Counted from the stretch's first letter, positions 26,951-36,598 are shown. The stretch is DNA of 64,000 nt from Bacteroidia bacterium (GCA_016787785.1 JAEUTO010000006.1:310001-374000), one strand, 5' to 3'. Notes: a model not told the origin generated them from the letters alone. A program made the numbers and translations.

Positions 26951-29900
26951 TTACCACAACTCATAATCCAACACCGTATTCTCCATTCTATAAGTAGGCG
27001 ATTGTTTTCCATCAGAGAGTTTGTATACTTCTTCCGATACAAATTTTTGTAGTTCGCTTAATGTTATTTTTTTATCACCATTCTGATCGGCTTTAAAATT
27101 TTTCATGCCGGTTAGCAAACAATAAGTAAACAAACCATTGTTCCATTTCTCGCCTTCAAAAGCCGCTTCAGTTCCACCGGCTGAAGAAATAATGGTAGCG
27201 CCCGAATTTTGGCGCAGATCTGAAAATACAGCCTTAGACATTTCTAAAGCAGTGCTTTGCGCAAAGGTGCTACCTGCAAGCCGCACAGCACGGGTGCTAT
27301 CTTTTTTTGTTTTGTTCTTATCAGTCGGGTCAACATACAATTCTTCTTCATCAACTTCACCGCTAAAACAGGCATCAATGAACATTAATTTTTTTAAGGG
27401 CTTCATTTCTTTGAAGATCTTCTCAAAACTTTTGTAGGCAACGGCATTAATTTTAGGGTCTGTAAAATCGGTATAATAGGTTGGGAAATAATAACTCATA
27501 TCATTGTCCAAATAACCATGTCCGGCGTAAAATACCATTACCACATCGTTTACTCCGGCCTTGCCAAAAAAGTTATTTAAGTTTTTTATTGAATCGGTTG
27601 TAAACGATTGGTTAAATAATTTTTTTATTTTAATAGTATTAAACGATTTTGAGTTAGACATATTATTGGCCATATCTGTAGCATCCTTTACTGCATAAGC
27701 CAGATCGTATTTGTCATTCTTAAATTTCTCACTTGCAATAACCAGTAGATAAAGGTCAGACTTAGTTGTTGAAGTATTATTGAAGTAACGCGTTAAACGT
27801 GGACTCTCTAAACCGTTCTCATCTTTTAAAATAAATTCAAAACGATTTATACCTGATGAGGTTTCAAAAGATAATGTTTTGTCAAACCTTGAACTTTCTT
27901 CTGCTTTAATTGCTTCAGAAAAGATCTGTGTTCCATTATTGTGTACTTCCAACTTAGTTAATTTACCCTGGCCCTTATTAGCACTTAGAGAGAATTTTAC
28001 AAAGCCCGGTTTTTCTTCAGTCATTTTAATAGTTTGAAAAGTGGGCAATACAGCAAAATTAATTTTGTTATCGGGTTTAAAACCTAATACGCGCATACGT
28101 TTTAAGTAGGCAGTTTCATAAGCTTGAATCAACGCACTATCTGAACAGCCAAAAGCGCGCAGTACTTTGTGTGGCTGATTTAAATATGCATCAAACTGCT
28201 CGAAGCTAAAGATCTCTGACTGATATTTAAAACGAATACTCTTAATAAATTCTTTTGAGCCTAAATAATGAAGGTCAGACGTGATAAGGAAAAAATTATC
28301 GTCTTTTGCATTCGCTAACTGGCCAACGACCTGTTTTTTGCGAAGGTCAACAAAAGTTGCGAGTGAATTAATAGAGCTAGTAACAATGAGGCGATCCTGA
28401 TCTTCAATAAAAAAACAATTTGGCATCGAGATATTAAGAGTCTTTAAGTCGATAAGCGAATCTCCTTTTTCATTAAATGCTTTAAAAAAATCACCAAAGG
28501 GAGAGTTGAGAATAAAGTATTTTCCATTATCACTCGTTGTATGAAACGAAACAATATCCTTTGTTCTAATAAGTGTTTTTGAGAAGATCTCTTTCCCCGT
28601 TTCGGTTTCGTATTCGGTATACGTTGTTTCATAACCTTTTGCAGATTCTTCTCCGGTTGCATACTTCACATACCATATTCCTATTAATTTCCCTTCGTTC
28701 TTAATTTTAAAATCGTATGGATAAAAGGTTTCAGCGTAGTCACGTACGATCTCTTTTTTTAGCATATCAATTTTAACTATGGCAGTTGTAGGAACATCTA
28801 CTTCGGTACCGCCATAATTTTTCTTTTTGGTTATTTGTCCTGATGTGTATACAAACTTTTCATCCGGACTTATATCTACCTTTGCCGTAACAGACCAGTT
28901 AGCGCTTTCGTACTCTACTTTTTTTGTTTTGCGGTTTATGATCTTATACTTTCCGCTCTCAGGAACAAACACAAGGTTTTTTGTAAAATTGATGATCTTG
29001 TAAACAGGAGACGCAGCAAGTGAGTAAAGGCCATCATACTTTTCTTCCTGCAAAGTTTTTAGATTTAAGATATGGAGGCTGTTATAATCGGCATAATAAA
29101 ATTCGCCATTTATAAAACCTGAAGTGGTAGAGTAAACATTTTTCTTAATTGTTTTACCGTATTTTTTCTTGTTGATGTTGTAAATAGTAAGATTTAATTT
29201 GTCGAAAGACTTTCCTGAATTAACAACAACTTCCGAATCATTAAGGAAAAAAACATTGCTAATGTAAGAAGAATCAGATCCTGAAATATCTTTTAGCTCA
29301 GCGTACTTCGTAAAATTAGTAAGGTCCCAAAAAAATCCCGAGGAGGTACCATTCGTATAAAGCCAACGTTTATTAGGACTAATGTGTGCCGAATAAATTG
29401 AGGTGCCCATACTTGGACGTTCTGAGATCATTTTAAGATCAGCCGGATCGTATACACGGACCGCTCTGTATGGCGAAAGACTGTTGGCAACCATCCTGTT
29501 TCCTGCTAAAGATAACTTTATACTAAAAGAAATGCCTTTGGTTTGACGAATTATTTTTTTTGTTTTAAGATCGATAAATTTTATGCCCTTTAGCGTTGCG
29601 TATACAGCCAGGCCAGACTTTGCTAAATAATCAATATCATAAACATATTCATCTTTGGCAAAGTTAACGGTATCAGGTTTGGTAATGGACGGACGCTTAT
29701 TGATATCAATTAAATATTTCTTATCATAAAGTCCATAATTTTCATACCTGGGCATCCGAACTTCATGAACGACCTTTTCAGTTTCAAGATCTAAAATAAA
29801 ATATTTATTAGAAGTAAAACAAAAGGCCAACGAATCGCGCACTTTTATTTTTGTAAAGGTCGATCCATCAGAGATCACCTCGCTTATTTTTGAAAGATCA

Positions 29901-30511
29901 TCTAACGACTGTTTTACCAATGCTGAAACAGTGCCGGATGTTTTCGCAAGGATCACTTCATTTTTTTTAGAAAAATAGCCTGAATGAATTACATAATCTG
30001 TTAAGGGGAATGCATGAGAGCTAATAGCCGCTTTTTTTTCGAGATCGTATTTAAGCGTGAAGGAGCCAATACTGGCATAGATCTCATTTGTTTTACCGGT
30101 AAAAAAACATCCCCCAATGGGCAGTGACGAATAGTACTCGCTATTCGGAAGACCTTTGATGAGCTCAGAAGTTGGTATCTTATAAAGAAAATTAATTTTT
30201 TGATTTATAAAAGAAAAAACATACAGTTCGTTGTTGACAGAAAGCAGCATAGAATTTCCATCAGGGCTAATAGAAAGATTTTTTGCGCCATAACTTAGGT
30301 CGTATTCATCGATCACCTCAGAGGTTTCTGTATTGATAATGGATAGCGCATTGCCACATACCGCGAAAAATTTTTCATTGGGAAAAAATTGCACAAAATC
30401 ATAGTAACTAAAACCTGTTTCTTTAGGGATGATTATTTTTATATCCTTTAGTTGGCTAAAACCTAAAAGCCTAAAAAAAATAAGTAAAAGTATAGCTTGG
30501 TATTTTCTCAT
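26951..30511 (-). CDS. propeller-caspase (C14) protein with an EF-hand
   Basis: 1186 residues from the ATG at 30511 (MRKYQAILLL, a signal peptide). The upstream TTG would only add five residues. About 25-780 is built of WD40-like blades (LSISPDGNSMLL, AHISPNKRWLYT, DISPDEKFVYTS). A short beta-sandwich follows (about 830-920), then a caspase domain (about 930-1186) with the catalytic pair His998 in YAGHGY and Cys1048 in DACFSGE. Residues 1142-1153 (DQNGDKKITLSE) form a complete EF-hand loop inside the caspase domain, which suggests Ca2+-dependent activity as in some metacaspases. It is the last gene of a run from pepA and lies 45 nt after a T9SS cargo gene. Confidence 0.92.
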   Translation of the reverse strand: MRKYQAILLLIFFRLLGFSQLKDIKIIIPKETGFSYYDFVQFFPNEKFFAVCGNALSIINTETSEVIDEYDLSYGAKNLSISPDGNSMLLSVNNELYVFSFINQKINFLYKIPTSELIKGLPNSEYYSSLPIGGCFFTGKTNEIYASIGSFTLKYDLEKKAAISSHAFPLTDYVIHSGYFSKKNEVILAKTSGTVSALVKQSLDDLSKISEVISDGSTFTKIKVRDSLAFCFTSNKYFILDLETEKVVHEVRMPRYENYGLYDKKYLIDINKRPSITKPDTVNFAKDEYVYDIDYLAKSGLAVYATLKGIKFIDLKTKKIIRQTKGISFSIKLSLAGNRMVANSLSPYRAVRVYDPADLKMISERPSMGTSIYSAHISPNKRWLYTNGTSSGFFWDLTNFTKYAELKDISGSDSSYISNVFFLNDSEVVVNSGKSFDKLNLTIYNINKKKYGKTIKKNVYSTTSGFINGEFYYADYNSLHILNLKTLQEEKYDGLYSLAASPVYKIINFTKNLVFVPESGKYKIINRKTKKVEYESANWSVTAKVDISPDEKFVYTSGQITKKKNYGGTEVDVPTTAIVKIDMLKKEIVRDYAETFYPYDFKIKNEGKLIGIWYVKYATGEESAKGYETTYTEYETETGKEIFSKTLIRTKDIVSFHTTSDNGKYFILNSPFGDFFKAFNEKGDSLIDLKTLNISMPNCFFIEDQDRLIVTSSINSLATFVDLRKKQVVGQLANAKDDNFFLITSDLHYLGSKEFIKSIRFKYQSEIFSFEQFDAYLNQPHKVLRAFGCSDSALIQAYETAYLKRMRVLGFKPDNKINFAVLPTFQTIKMTEEKPGFVKFSLSANKGQGKLTKLEVHNNGTQIFSEAIKAEESSRFDKTLSFETSSGINRFEFILKDENGLESPRLTRYFNNTSTTKSDLYLLVIASEKFKNDKYDLAYAVKDATDMANNMSNSKSFNTIKIKKLFNQSFTTDSIKNLNNFFGKAGVNDVVMVFYAGHGYLDNDMSYYFPTYYTDFTDPKINAVAYKSFEKIFKEMKPLKKLMFIDACFSGEVDEEELYVDPTDKNKTKKDSTRAVRLAGSTFAQSTALEMSKAVFSDLRQNSGATIISSAGGTEAAFEGEKWNNGLFTYCLLTGMKNFKADQNGDKKITLSELQKFVSEEVYKLSDGKQSPTYRMENTVLDYELW

Positions 30512-30556
30512 AATAGTGCTTATCAAAGATAATTTTAATTACGGAATAATCTTAGA

Positions 30557-31537
30557 TCATTGTACGATCACTTTTTTGCTTACGGAGCCTTTGTCAGAAG
30601 TGATTTGAATAAGATAAATACCTTTATCAAGGTTTGAGGTGTTTAAAAAACTGTAAGCAGAAGAACCTATTTTTTGCCCGGAAAAATTAAAGACTTCTAA
30701 CGAATTAATTCTTTCTGAAGAATTGAAAATAATTTTATCGCCTTTATTTACCGGATTCGGATAAACGGAAATATTTTTTTCAAGTACATTTTCTTTTAAA
30801 CCCACACTGGTATTTTGATGGATAACGCCAATGGCATCAAGGTCAAAGCCTCCACTACCAAAGGCCGTTGGCCATGGGTCGTTGATCATGTTGTTGTAGC
30901 TATCGCGTTTTGCATAGGCTTTATTTACAGAGCCAACCACATCAATTATCTTAACATGTGTTACTGAGTTTAAATTAATATTTGGATTGCCGGCTAACTC
31001 CTGCAGGTCAAAAGGTGTGCCATAAGAACCTCTGTATTTTCCGGCAAGGTTATTTAATTTAGTGGCATCTGTTGCGCCAAATGTACCGGTTTGATTTACC
31101 GTATCGGTTAAGGAATGTGACGCAAAACGAACGTAATTTAAACCATCGCTACTAACTTCAACGAAAGCCAATTCTAAAAATGTATCATCAAAACTATTTT
31201 CAAAAACTGCAAAATCTGGTCCGCTACCATTTTTTATCGGATATTGAAATGTGCAGATCGCAGAACCGCCATCCCCCAAACTTACAACACCATTTGAAAG
31301 CGCAATGCCAAAAGCCATTGAACTATCTCCTGCGTTTACGTAACCTAAAGAAGTATTTGAAATATCCTGATAGCCTCTAACAAGATCGCAACCTGTAACC
31401 CAGTTAACAAATGCTGAACTATCTTTATACATTGCCGTTGTGCCCGGTTGGCCAACTGGCGGCGCATAGGTTTGAGCTGTTACAGAAAAAAGAGAAATAA
31501 AAAACAATGCAATGAAGATAAAAATTCTATTATGCAT
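30557..31537 (-). CDS. T9SS type A sorted surface protein
   Basis: 326 residues from the ATG at 31537 (MHNRIFIFIALFFI..., signal peptide to about 21, ending VTAQ), which overlaps the upstream gene by 8 nt. The body (about 22-230) has a conserved-looking DFAVFENSFDDTFLELAFVEVSSDG segment, seen in surface proteins of several phyla that often lie near cobalamin or TonB loci. The last 75 residues are a type A sorting domain (ISVYPNPVNKGDKIIF, LEVFNFSGQKIG, LDKGIYLIQI, SKKVIVQ). Ligand unknown. A companion of the caspase gene on the same transcript. Confidence 0.85.
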   Translation of the reverse strand: MHNRIFIFIALFFISLFSVTAQTYAPPVGQPGTTAMYKDSSAFVNWVTGCDLVRGYQDISNTSLGYVNAGDSSMAFGIALSNGVVSLGDGGSAICTFQYPIKNGSGPDFAVFENSFDDTFLELAFVEVSSDGLNYVRFASHSLTDTVNQTGTFGATDATKLNNLAGKYRGSYGTPFDLQELAGNPNINLNSVTHVKIIDVVGSVNKAYAKRDSYNNMINDPWPTAFGSGGFDLDAIGVIHQNTSVGLKENVLEKNISVYPNPVNKGDKIIFNSSERINSLEVFNFSGQKIGSSAYSFLNTSNLDKGIYLIQITSDKGSVSKKVIVQ

Positions 31538-31766
31538 TTTGTTTAGACATTTTATTTTGATATTCCTTATAGTATTCAAGTTTCAATTCTTTTAAACAGC
31601 TGTTGCAAACGCAGGTAGATGCCTTTGAACTTATAAAAGTTTGTTCTTCCGGTGAGATGCGGATCTTCATACAATCGCATTGGCTAATGTCTTTTGGTTT
31701 GCAGGTAAATTCATTACCGCAACGGGTACAATTTTCAGTGGGATACTTTACGGTATAATAGTCCAT
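31530..31766 (-). CDS. cysteine-rich CWC-type small protein
   Basis: 78 residues with eight cysteines: C-x2-C at about 13-16, C near 22, C-D-C at about 30-32, and C-x-C-x2-C near 52-57. The pattern C.RC...F.C........C.C resembles the cysteine-rich CWC family, probably a zinc-binding domain. The C-terminal helix is basic (KELKLEYYKEYQNKMSK). No signal peptide. It overlaps the next gene by 8 nt and begins 5 nt after the preceding stop, so it is co-transcribed with them. Function unknown. Confidence 0.75.
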   Translation of the reverse strand: MDYYTVKYPTENCTRCGNEFTCKPKDISQCDCMKIRISPEEQTFISSKASTCVCNSCLKELKLEYYKEYQNKMSKQNA

Positions 31767-31771
31767 ATAAC

Positions 31772-32878
31772 TTATTCTTTTATCCAGCCCACTAACGTCA
31801 ATACATCTTCAGAATCAACATTTTCCCAACCTTGCTTGTTAAAGTTCCAAACCGCCATTCCTTGCTGATAACTTTCCGGCCCAACAACCAGTTCTTTTAC
31901 TAACGAGGCGATATTGCTTTCTGTTTTAAAGTTTTTTGATTGGAAATGATATTTGCCCACATCTTTGTCATTTAACTTCACTAAGTGACCATAGCTATTT
32001 GTTTTGCACTCATAGCTAAAACCGTCGGAAGGTTTTGTAAAAGGAAGATCGGTAACTGTATTCGCAGCAACGTCTATTAAGATCTGTTTATTGCCAAAAA
32101 AGAAAAGGGCCTGAGTTTCGTTCACTTTTTGCACCTGGGCGGTTTGCGCTTCGGGTTTAATAGCAACTTTGCCAATTAAAGTATTACTTTTTGAATTTAT
32201 GTTTACTTTAAAAAACGAGATCTCTGTATTATCTTTATTAAAATTGGAATAAACAAAAGTTGAGTTGTCTAACCAATACATTGGTGGATCCGGAACGCGA
32301 CCATCTTTGGTGCCAGACTGGCCATAACCTGCATCTGCTACTATTAATACTTTTGGTTTGCTTTGCGGGTAAAAATTTATTTTAAAAGGAGCAGTGGTTT
32401 TATCAAATTCAACATCCGCGCCAATCCTTGGTTTAAATAAAAGATTTTTCACTTCACCATATTGGTTGGTTTTAAAATTATAAACCGAATAATATTTTCC
32501 TTTAAAAATATCGTTGGTATAAAAAATTGCGCTGTCGTTACTACAGCGAATTAAATTAGCACGTCCATCAAATAAAACTTTTTTGTCTTTTAGATCAATT
32601 ATGTTACCAATGCCGGTAATTAAATAACGGTTATTGTAAAGCGTATTAATTCCGAGGTCAGTGCGAATATTATCTTTCCCGTCTTTTTTGCCACTAACGG
32701 TAAGCAATTCAGATCGCCCGGTATAATGGCCATTTAAAAAATGATACATCATTATTTTTTGTTTGAACTCTGCTTTTCCTGTTGGGTCAACATGCACAAC
32801 CACTAATCCTTGTTTAATTTCCTGTGCAAAAAAAGAAAAAACAGCTAAAAATAAAATAAGTGTAATTAGCTTTTTCAT
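31772..32878 (-). CDS. secreted hypothetical protein, 368 aa
   Basis: 368 residues from the ATG at 32878 (MKKLITLILFLAVFSFFAQ, a clear signal peptide); an upstream in-frame start would overlap pepA. The mature part has repeating strands with LIRCSNDSAIFYTND, YSVYNFKTNQYG and PPMYWLDNSTFVYSNFN, so a beta-propeller is possible. No active-site motif is visible. It follows pepA with one nt between stop and start and precedes the CWC gene by 5 nt. I do not recognise a family. Confidence 0.7.
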   Translation of the reverse strand: MKKLITLILFLAVFSFFAQEIKQGLVVVHVDPTGKAEFKQKIMMYHFLNGHYTGRSELLTVSGKKDGKDNIRTDLGINTLYNNRYLITGIGNIIDLKDKKVLFDGRANLIRCSNDSAIFYTNDIFKGKYYSVYNFKTNQYGEVKNLLFKPRIGADVEFDKTTAPFKINFYPQSKPKVLIVADAGYGQSGTKDGRVPDPPMYWLDNSTFVYSNFNKDNTEISFFKVNINSKSNTLIGKVAIKPEAQTAQVQKVNETQALFFFGNKQILIDVAANTVTDLPFTKPSDGFSYECKTNSYGHLVKLNDKDVGKYHFQSKNFKTESNIASLVKELVVGPESYQQGMAVWNFNKQGWENVDSEDVLTLVGWIKE

Positions 32879-32879
32879 T

Positions 32880-34310
32880 TTATAAATTTTTAAAAAAATC
32901 AAATAATAATCTCACGCCATAACCTGTTCCGCCTTTTCCACGGTAACTATCTTTACCGGTAATAAAAGCAGGACCTGCTATATCTAAATGATAATATGGA
33001 TAATCGGTATACTTTTCTAAGAATTTTCCAGCGGTAATAGCGCCACCGTATGGTCCGCCAAGATTTTTTTGATCTGCAATATCGCTTTTCATTAGTTCAG
33101 CATACTCATCCCAAAATGGAAATTCGGCAATACGCTCATGCACATTAAAACCACTTTCGTATAATCTTTCTTTTTGTTTTTGTTTTGCGTTGCCCATTCC
33201 AACAATTCCAAAAGAGCCAATTGCCGCGGCAGCTGCGCCTGTTAAAGTTGCAAGATCAATGGTTAACTCGGGTTTGTAACGTTTGGCATAATGTAATGCA
33301 TCAGCCAATATCATACGCCCTTCGGCATCAGAGTTCAACATTTCAACAGTAGTGCCATCCATCATCGTAATTATATCTCCGGGTGCAAAGGCATTAAAGC
33401 CCGGCCTATTATCTGTTGCAGGCACAAGGCCAATAACATGAACATTTAATTTTGCTTTTGCAATGGCATACATGGCGCAACCAACAGCTGCGGCACCAGC
33501 CATATCACATTTCATAAGATCCATGCTGTTTGGTGTGGGTTTTAAACTTAAACCCCCTGTATCGTAAACAACACCTTTACCAACTAAAACATAAGGGTTT
33601 TTATTTTTTGCATTTTTTGGTTTGTATTCCATAATGCTAAAAGTGGGTTCATCCACGCTACCGGCATTAACCGCCAGTAAGCCGCCCATTTTTTGTTGTT
33701 TTATTTTTGATTTATTCCAGATCTCAACACTAAAACCGGCTTTCTTACCCATGTCTTTAAAAGCATTTGCAAGGTCGGTAGCATTTAAGATATTTACCGG
33801 CTCGTTAACCAGATCTCTTGCTTTACTTGTAGCGTCTACAATAATATTTAAGCGGTCAACGTCAACTTGCTTTACTAAACCAACAATAGTAATAGTTTTT
33901 AATGCGTTTACTGGTTTTTTTGTAGAAGTAATATGTTTGTTAAACTGATAGTTTGCTAAAGCAAGTCCTTCGGCAGCAGCAAGAGAAAGGGAAGCCAAAC
34001 GGGTTTGATTATAAACCACAACTTCTTTTTCTTTTAATGCGTTTATCGAATCTGCAACAGCTGCAGCGTGTTTACGGATCTTTTCTTTTAAAGCATTTTG
34101 ATCGTCTTTAGAATTGATCACCAAAACAGAAATGTATCTTCCTAAATAATTTAAGGCAACGGTTTTTTTATCTTCTTTTTTTAATTCGTTTAAAATATAA
34201 TCACTTACATCTTTGGGTAACGAAAAATCTGCTGAGTTTAAAAATTTATCGGTAACAATTAGCAAACTAGAACCGGTACGTAACTTACTTTTTAGATTAA
34301 TTTGGGCCAT
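32880..34310 (-). CDS. pepA: leucyl aminopeptidase, M17 family
   Basis: 476 residues from the ATG at 34310 (MAQINLKSKL). Cytoplasmic dinuclear zinc exopeptidase. The M17 signature NSDAEGRM (about residue 330) holds the metal ligands Asp and Glu. The preceding block VGKGVVYDTGGLSLKP holds the catalytic Lys region and the metal-binding Asp, and LLTLATLTGA-like DLATLTGAAAAA follows. The N-terminal domain is about 160 residues, as in short bacterial forms. First gene of the operon that ends with the caspase gene. It recycles peptides; a link to the other operon members is not evident. Confidence 0.95.
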   Translation of the reverse strand: MAQINLKSKLRTGSSLLIVTDKFLNSADFSLPKDVSDYILNELKKEDKKTVALNYLGRYISVLVINSKDDQNALKEKIRKHAAAVADSINALKEKEVVVYNQTRLASLSLAAAEGLALANYQFNKHITSTKKPVNALKTITIVGLVKQVDVDRLNIIVDATSKARDLVNEPVNILNATDLANAFKDMGKKAGFSVEIWNKSKIKQQKMGGLLAVNAGSVDEPTFSIMEYKPKNAKNKNPYVLVGKGVVYDTGGLSLKPTPNSMDLMKCDMAGAAAVGCAMYAIAKAKLNVHVIGLVPATDNRPGFNAFAPGDIITMMDGTTVEMLNSDAEGRMILADALHYAKRYKPELTIDLATLTGAAAAAIGSFGIVGMGNAKQKQKERLYESGFNVHERIAEFPFWDEYAELMKSDIADQKNLGGPYGGAITAGKFLEKYTDYPYYHLDIAGPAFITGKDSYRGKGGTGYGVRLLFDFFKNL

Positions 34311-34432
34311 AATGGGTTTTGGTTGTGTACGAATATACAAAATCATAGATTTAAATCAAATAGCCGGGCTATAATAGCCTTTTTGATCTTACATCTAAAA
34401 CAGGATTTAGGTATTTTTTAACTAAAATCCCT

Positions 34433-34440
34433 TAAATTTG
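34433..34440 (+). promoter_or_regulatory. -7 box upstream of crcB
   Basis: TAAATTTG at 34433-34440, 20 nt before the crcB ATG. The upstream -33 partner is weak (TTTA at 34406-34409). No fluoride riboswitch is seen. Confidence 0.42.
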
Positions 34441-34460
34441 AGAAATTATAAGATAAAATA

Positions 34461-34844
34461 ATGAATTTTTTATTGGTTTTTGTAGGAGGGGGGATAGGTT
34501 GCGTACTTAGGTACATAATAGGTTTGGGCTTTATTAGGATAACCGCATCGTTGCCATGGGCCACTTTTGTATCTAACATTGCCGCATGCACTATTTTTGC
34601 AATTACCATGTGGGCTATTAATGGCAAAACACTGTTAAACCTTACCGGTACTCAATCTGAAACAACGCTTAAACTATTAGTTTTAACAGGTTTTTGCGGT
34701 GGTTTAAGCACATTTTCAACCTTTGGTTACGAAACTTTTTTATTGCTAAAGCAAAGCATGTATATGGTTGCTTTTTTAAACATTATTTTTAGCACATTAA
34801 TTTGCCTTGGTATATTTTACATTTTTAGCAGGCAAACAATTTAA
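34461..34844 (+). CDS. crcB: fluoride channel CrcB/Fluc
   Basis: 127 residues, four membrane helices. The pattern GGGIGCVLRYIIGLGF at the start, the pore-lining N in FVSNIAA, and GFCGGLSTFSTFGYE at about 73-87 (the phenylalanine box and sodium-site region) are diagnostic of Fluc channels, which export fluoride as dual-topology dimers. A single gene of normal length suggests a homodimer. It is 5 nt upstream of the queuosine-precursor transporter gene. The two have no functional link that I know of. Confidence 0.93.
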   Translation: MNFLLVFVGGGIGCVLRYIIGLGFIRITASLPWATFVSNIAACTIFAITMWAINGKTLLNLTGTQSETTLKLLVLTGFCGGLSTFSTFGYETFLLLKQSMYMVAFLNIIFSTLICLGIFYIFSRQTI

Positions 34845-34849
34845 TTTTT

Positions 34850-35506
34850 ATGGATTTCAATAAACGAAAAGATCTTGTTTTTATAATTCTTGCAGGATTT
34901 TTTATAACCAATGCCATTGTTGCCGAATTAATTGGCGGAAAGTTGATACAATTCTTTGGCCTTTTTACACAAAGCATTGGGATTATTTTATGGCCTGTTG
35001 TTTTTATTTTAACCGATCTTATTAATGAGCATTACGGCAAACAGGGTGTTCGCAAATTAACTTACATTACTGTTGGTTTAATTGCTTACACCTTTATTTT
35101 AATTTCTATTGGCTTAAATATTAATGCAGTTCCTTTTAGTCCGGTAAACGACGAGAATTTCAGGATCGTATTTGGACAAAGTCAATGGATAATTGTTGGT
35201 AGCATTATTGCATTTTTAGTTTCGCAATTGGTGGATGTGTATATTTTTTGGCTGTTCAGGAACAGAACAGGCGGTAAGATGATCTGGCTGCGTGCTACCG
35301 GAAGTACGGTAATAAGTCAGTTAGTTGATACATTTATAGTGCAATACGTGGCTTTTGTTTTACCGGGTAAATGGACAACCGATGAATTTATTCATAACGC
35401 CAGTTGGGGATATTCATTCAAATTGTTAATTGCCATTGCCCTTATTCCTTTTATTTATCTTGGGCACTACGCCATTAATAAATTTTTACGGTCAGAGAAA
35501 AAGTGA
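34850..35506 (+). CDS. queuosine precursor transporter (YhhQ/VUT family)
   Basis: 218 residues with six to seven membrane helices. The signature ILWPVVFILTDLINEHYGKQGVRK (about 42-65), with its charged TDLINEHYG turn, and the later SQLVDVYIFW and STVISQLVDTFIVQYVAF belong to the vitamin-uptake-like family that imports preQ0/preQ1 or queuine. The tgt gene lies 7.3 kb away on the other strand, so import could feed base exchange in tRNA. Located between crcB and a rhomboid gene, with a 5-nt gap to crcB. Confidence 0.88.
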   Translation: MDFNKRKDLVFIILAGFFITNAIVAELIGGKLIQFFGLFTQSIGIILWPVVFILTDLINEHYGKQGVRKLTYITVGLIAYTFILISIGLNINAVPFSPVNDENFRIVFGQSQWIIVGSIIAFLVSQLVDVYIFWLFRNRTGGKMIWLRATGSTVISQLVDTFIVQYVAFVLPGKWTTDEFIHNASWGYSFKLLIAIALIPFIYLGHYAINKFLRSEKK

Positions 35507-35541
35507 GTTAAATAAAGGGTAACTTAGTCCTGAATTTAAGT

Positions 35542-36171
35542 ATGATCACTTACACATTTTTAGCTATAATAGTTGGTTTCTCTATATACTGTTTTAACGA
35601 CAGGAATGTGATGGCGAAATACTTATTTCATCCTTATTCTATTAATCACAATAAAGAACATTATCGTTTTTTGACCCATGCATTTATCCATGGCGATTTT
35701 ATTCATTTAGCTTTTAATTGTCTTGCTCTTTATAGTTTTGGTTTGGCCTTAGAAGAACATTTTTTCCCTATTTTGTTTGGCGAAAAATTAGGAAAGGTTT
35801 ATTATTTGATCTTGTTTACAGGAGGTATTTATGCAGCTTCCTTTACCGAATATTACAGAAATAAGAATAATCCTGATTATTCGTCGTTAGGCGCCAGCGG
35901 AGCCATTTCATCCATCATGTTCTGTTATATTATGGTGAGCCCCTTAAGTAATATTTCTTTGTTCTTTTTCCCAATGCAGGGTTGGATAGCGGGCATATTG
36001 TTATTGGGTGTAAGTTATTATTTGATCCGCCGTAAAAAAACAAGCGACTATAGCGATAACATTAGCCACGAGTCACATTTTTGGGGCGCTTTGTTTGGTG
36101 TTGCCTTTATCTTAGTTTTAAAGCCCGCATTGTTAAAACATTTTGTATCACAGGTTTTCGGAATTAATTAA
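35542..36171 (+). CDS. rhomboid family intramembrane serine protease
   Basis: 209 residues with six membrane helices. The catalytic Ser lies in SLGASGAISS (about 114-123), and the His of the last helix in SHFWGALFG (about 181). The amphipathic L1 region with HAFIHGDFIHLAFN (about 47-60) is also present. The Ser/His dyad is therefore complete. Natural substrates in Bacteroidota are poorly known. ATG start, 35 nt after the transporter stop; the gap shows no terminator, so read-through from crcB is possible. Confidence 0.93.
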   Translation: MITYTFLAIIVGFSIYCFNDRNVMAKYLFHPYSINHNKEHYRFLTHAFIHGDFIHLAFNCLALYSFGLALEEHFFPILFGEKLGKVYYLILFTGGIYAASFTEYYRNKNNPDYSSLGASGAISSIMFCYIMVSPLSNISLFFFPMQGWIAGILLLGVSYYLIRRKKTSDYSDNISHESHFWGALFGVAFILVLKPALLKHFVSQVFGIN

Positions 36172-36200
36172 TTACTTTTAATTTTATTAAAACTCAAAAA

Positions 36201-36557
36201 ATGAAACATTTAATTCTTGTTAGTTTTTTAACGCTTTCTGGTTTTTGTACAAAAGCGCAATGCATTCGCATTTATGTTGCCGAAAAAGTAAAAGAAGTTG
36301 AGATCCCAATTGAAAGAAGGGATTTTGAGATCACCATCAATGATACTATGAAGTTGAATTTAACCTCTGGTAATAACGGTTTGTTAGGAAGGATCTCTTT
36401 AGAAAAAGGCACGTATAAGGTAATGATCCAGAATCCCGAATATGCTGATGCTATTATGAAGGATGTTGTTGTTGAAGAATCCCGATCAAATAACCTTACT
36501 ATTAATGTAGTGCCATTAACTCCTGCACAAATAGAGGAAAAAAAGAAGGCTAAATAG
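36201..36557 (+). CDS. secreted hypothetical protein, PEGA-like size
   Basis: 118 residues. Signal peptide 1-19 (ending TKAQ). The mature part is a single beta-sandwich-like unit: FEITINDTMKLNLTSGNNGLLGRISLEKGTYKVMIQNPEYA (about 40-90), with the pattern of carboxypeptidase-regulatory or PEGA domains, and a lysine-rich C-terminus. Function unknown. It sits 29 nt after the rhomboid gene and is convergent with the MazG-like gene, 41 nt apart. Confidence 0.58.
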   Translation: MKHLILVSFLTLSGFCTKAQCIRIYVAEKVKEVEIPIERRDFEITINDTMKLNLTSGNNGLLGRISLEKGTYKVMIQNPEYADAIMKDVVVEESRSNNLTINVVPLTPAQIEEKKKAK

Positions 36558-36598
36558 TTTTTTGTTTGGGGTTTCTGGTTTCGTGTTGGTTGGCCAAA

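Noticed and set aside
26951-30511. Caspase gene as part of an anti-phage defence island
   Set aside because: No gasdermin, CRISPR, nuclease, NTPase or other defence gene is adjacent. A signal peptide and propeller point to an envelope protein instead.
34347-34460. Fluoride riboswitch upstream of crcB
   Set aside because: The conserved fluoride aptamer stretches (GGNGAUGG..., UGAUGNCUCC) are absent. The gap holds only a -7-like box.
34845-34849. PreQ1 riboswitch before the queuosine-precursor transporter
   Set aside because: Only 5 nt separate crcB and the transporter gene, too few for an aptamer.
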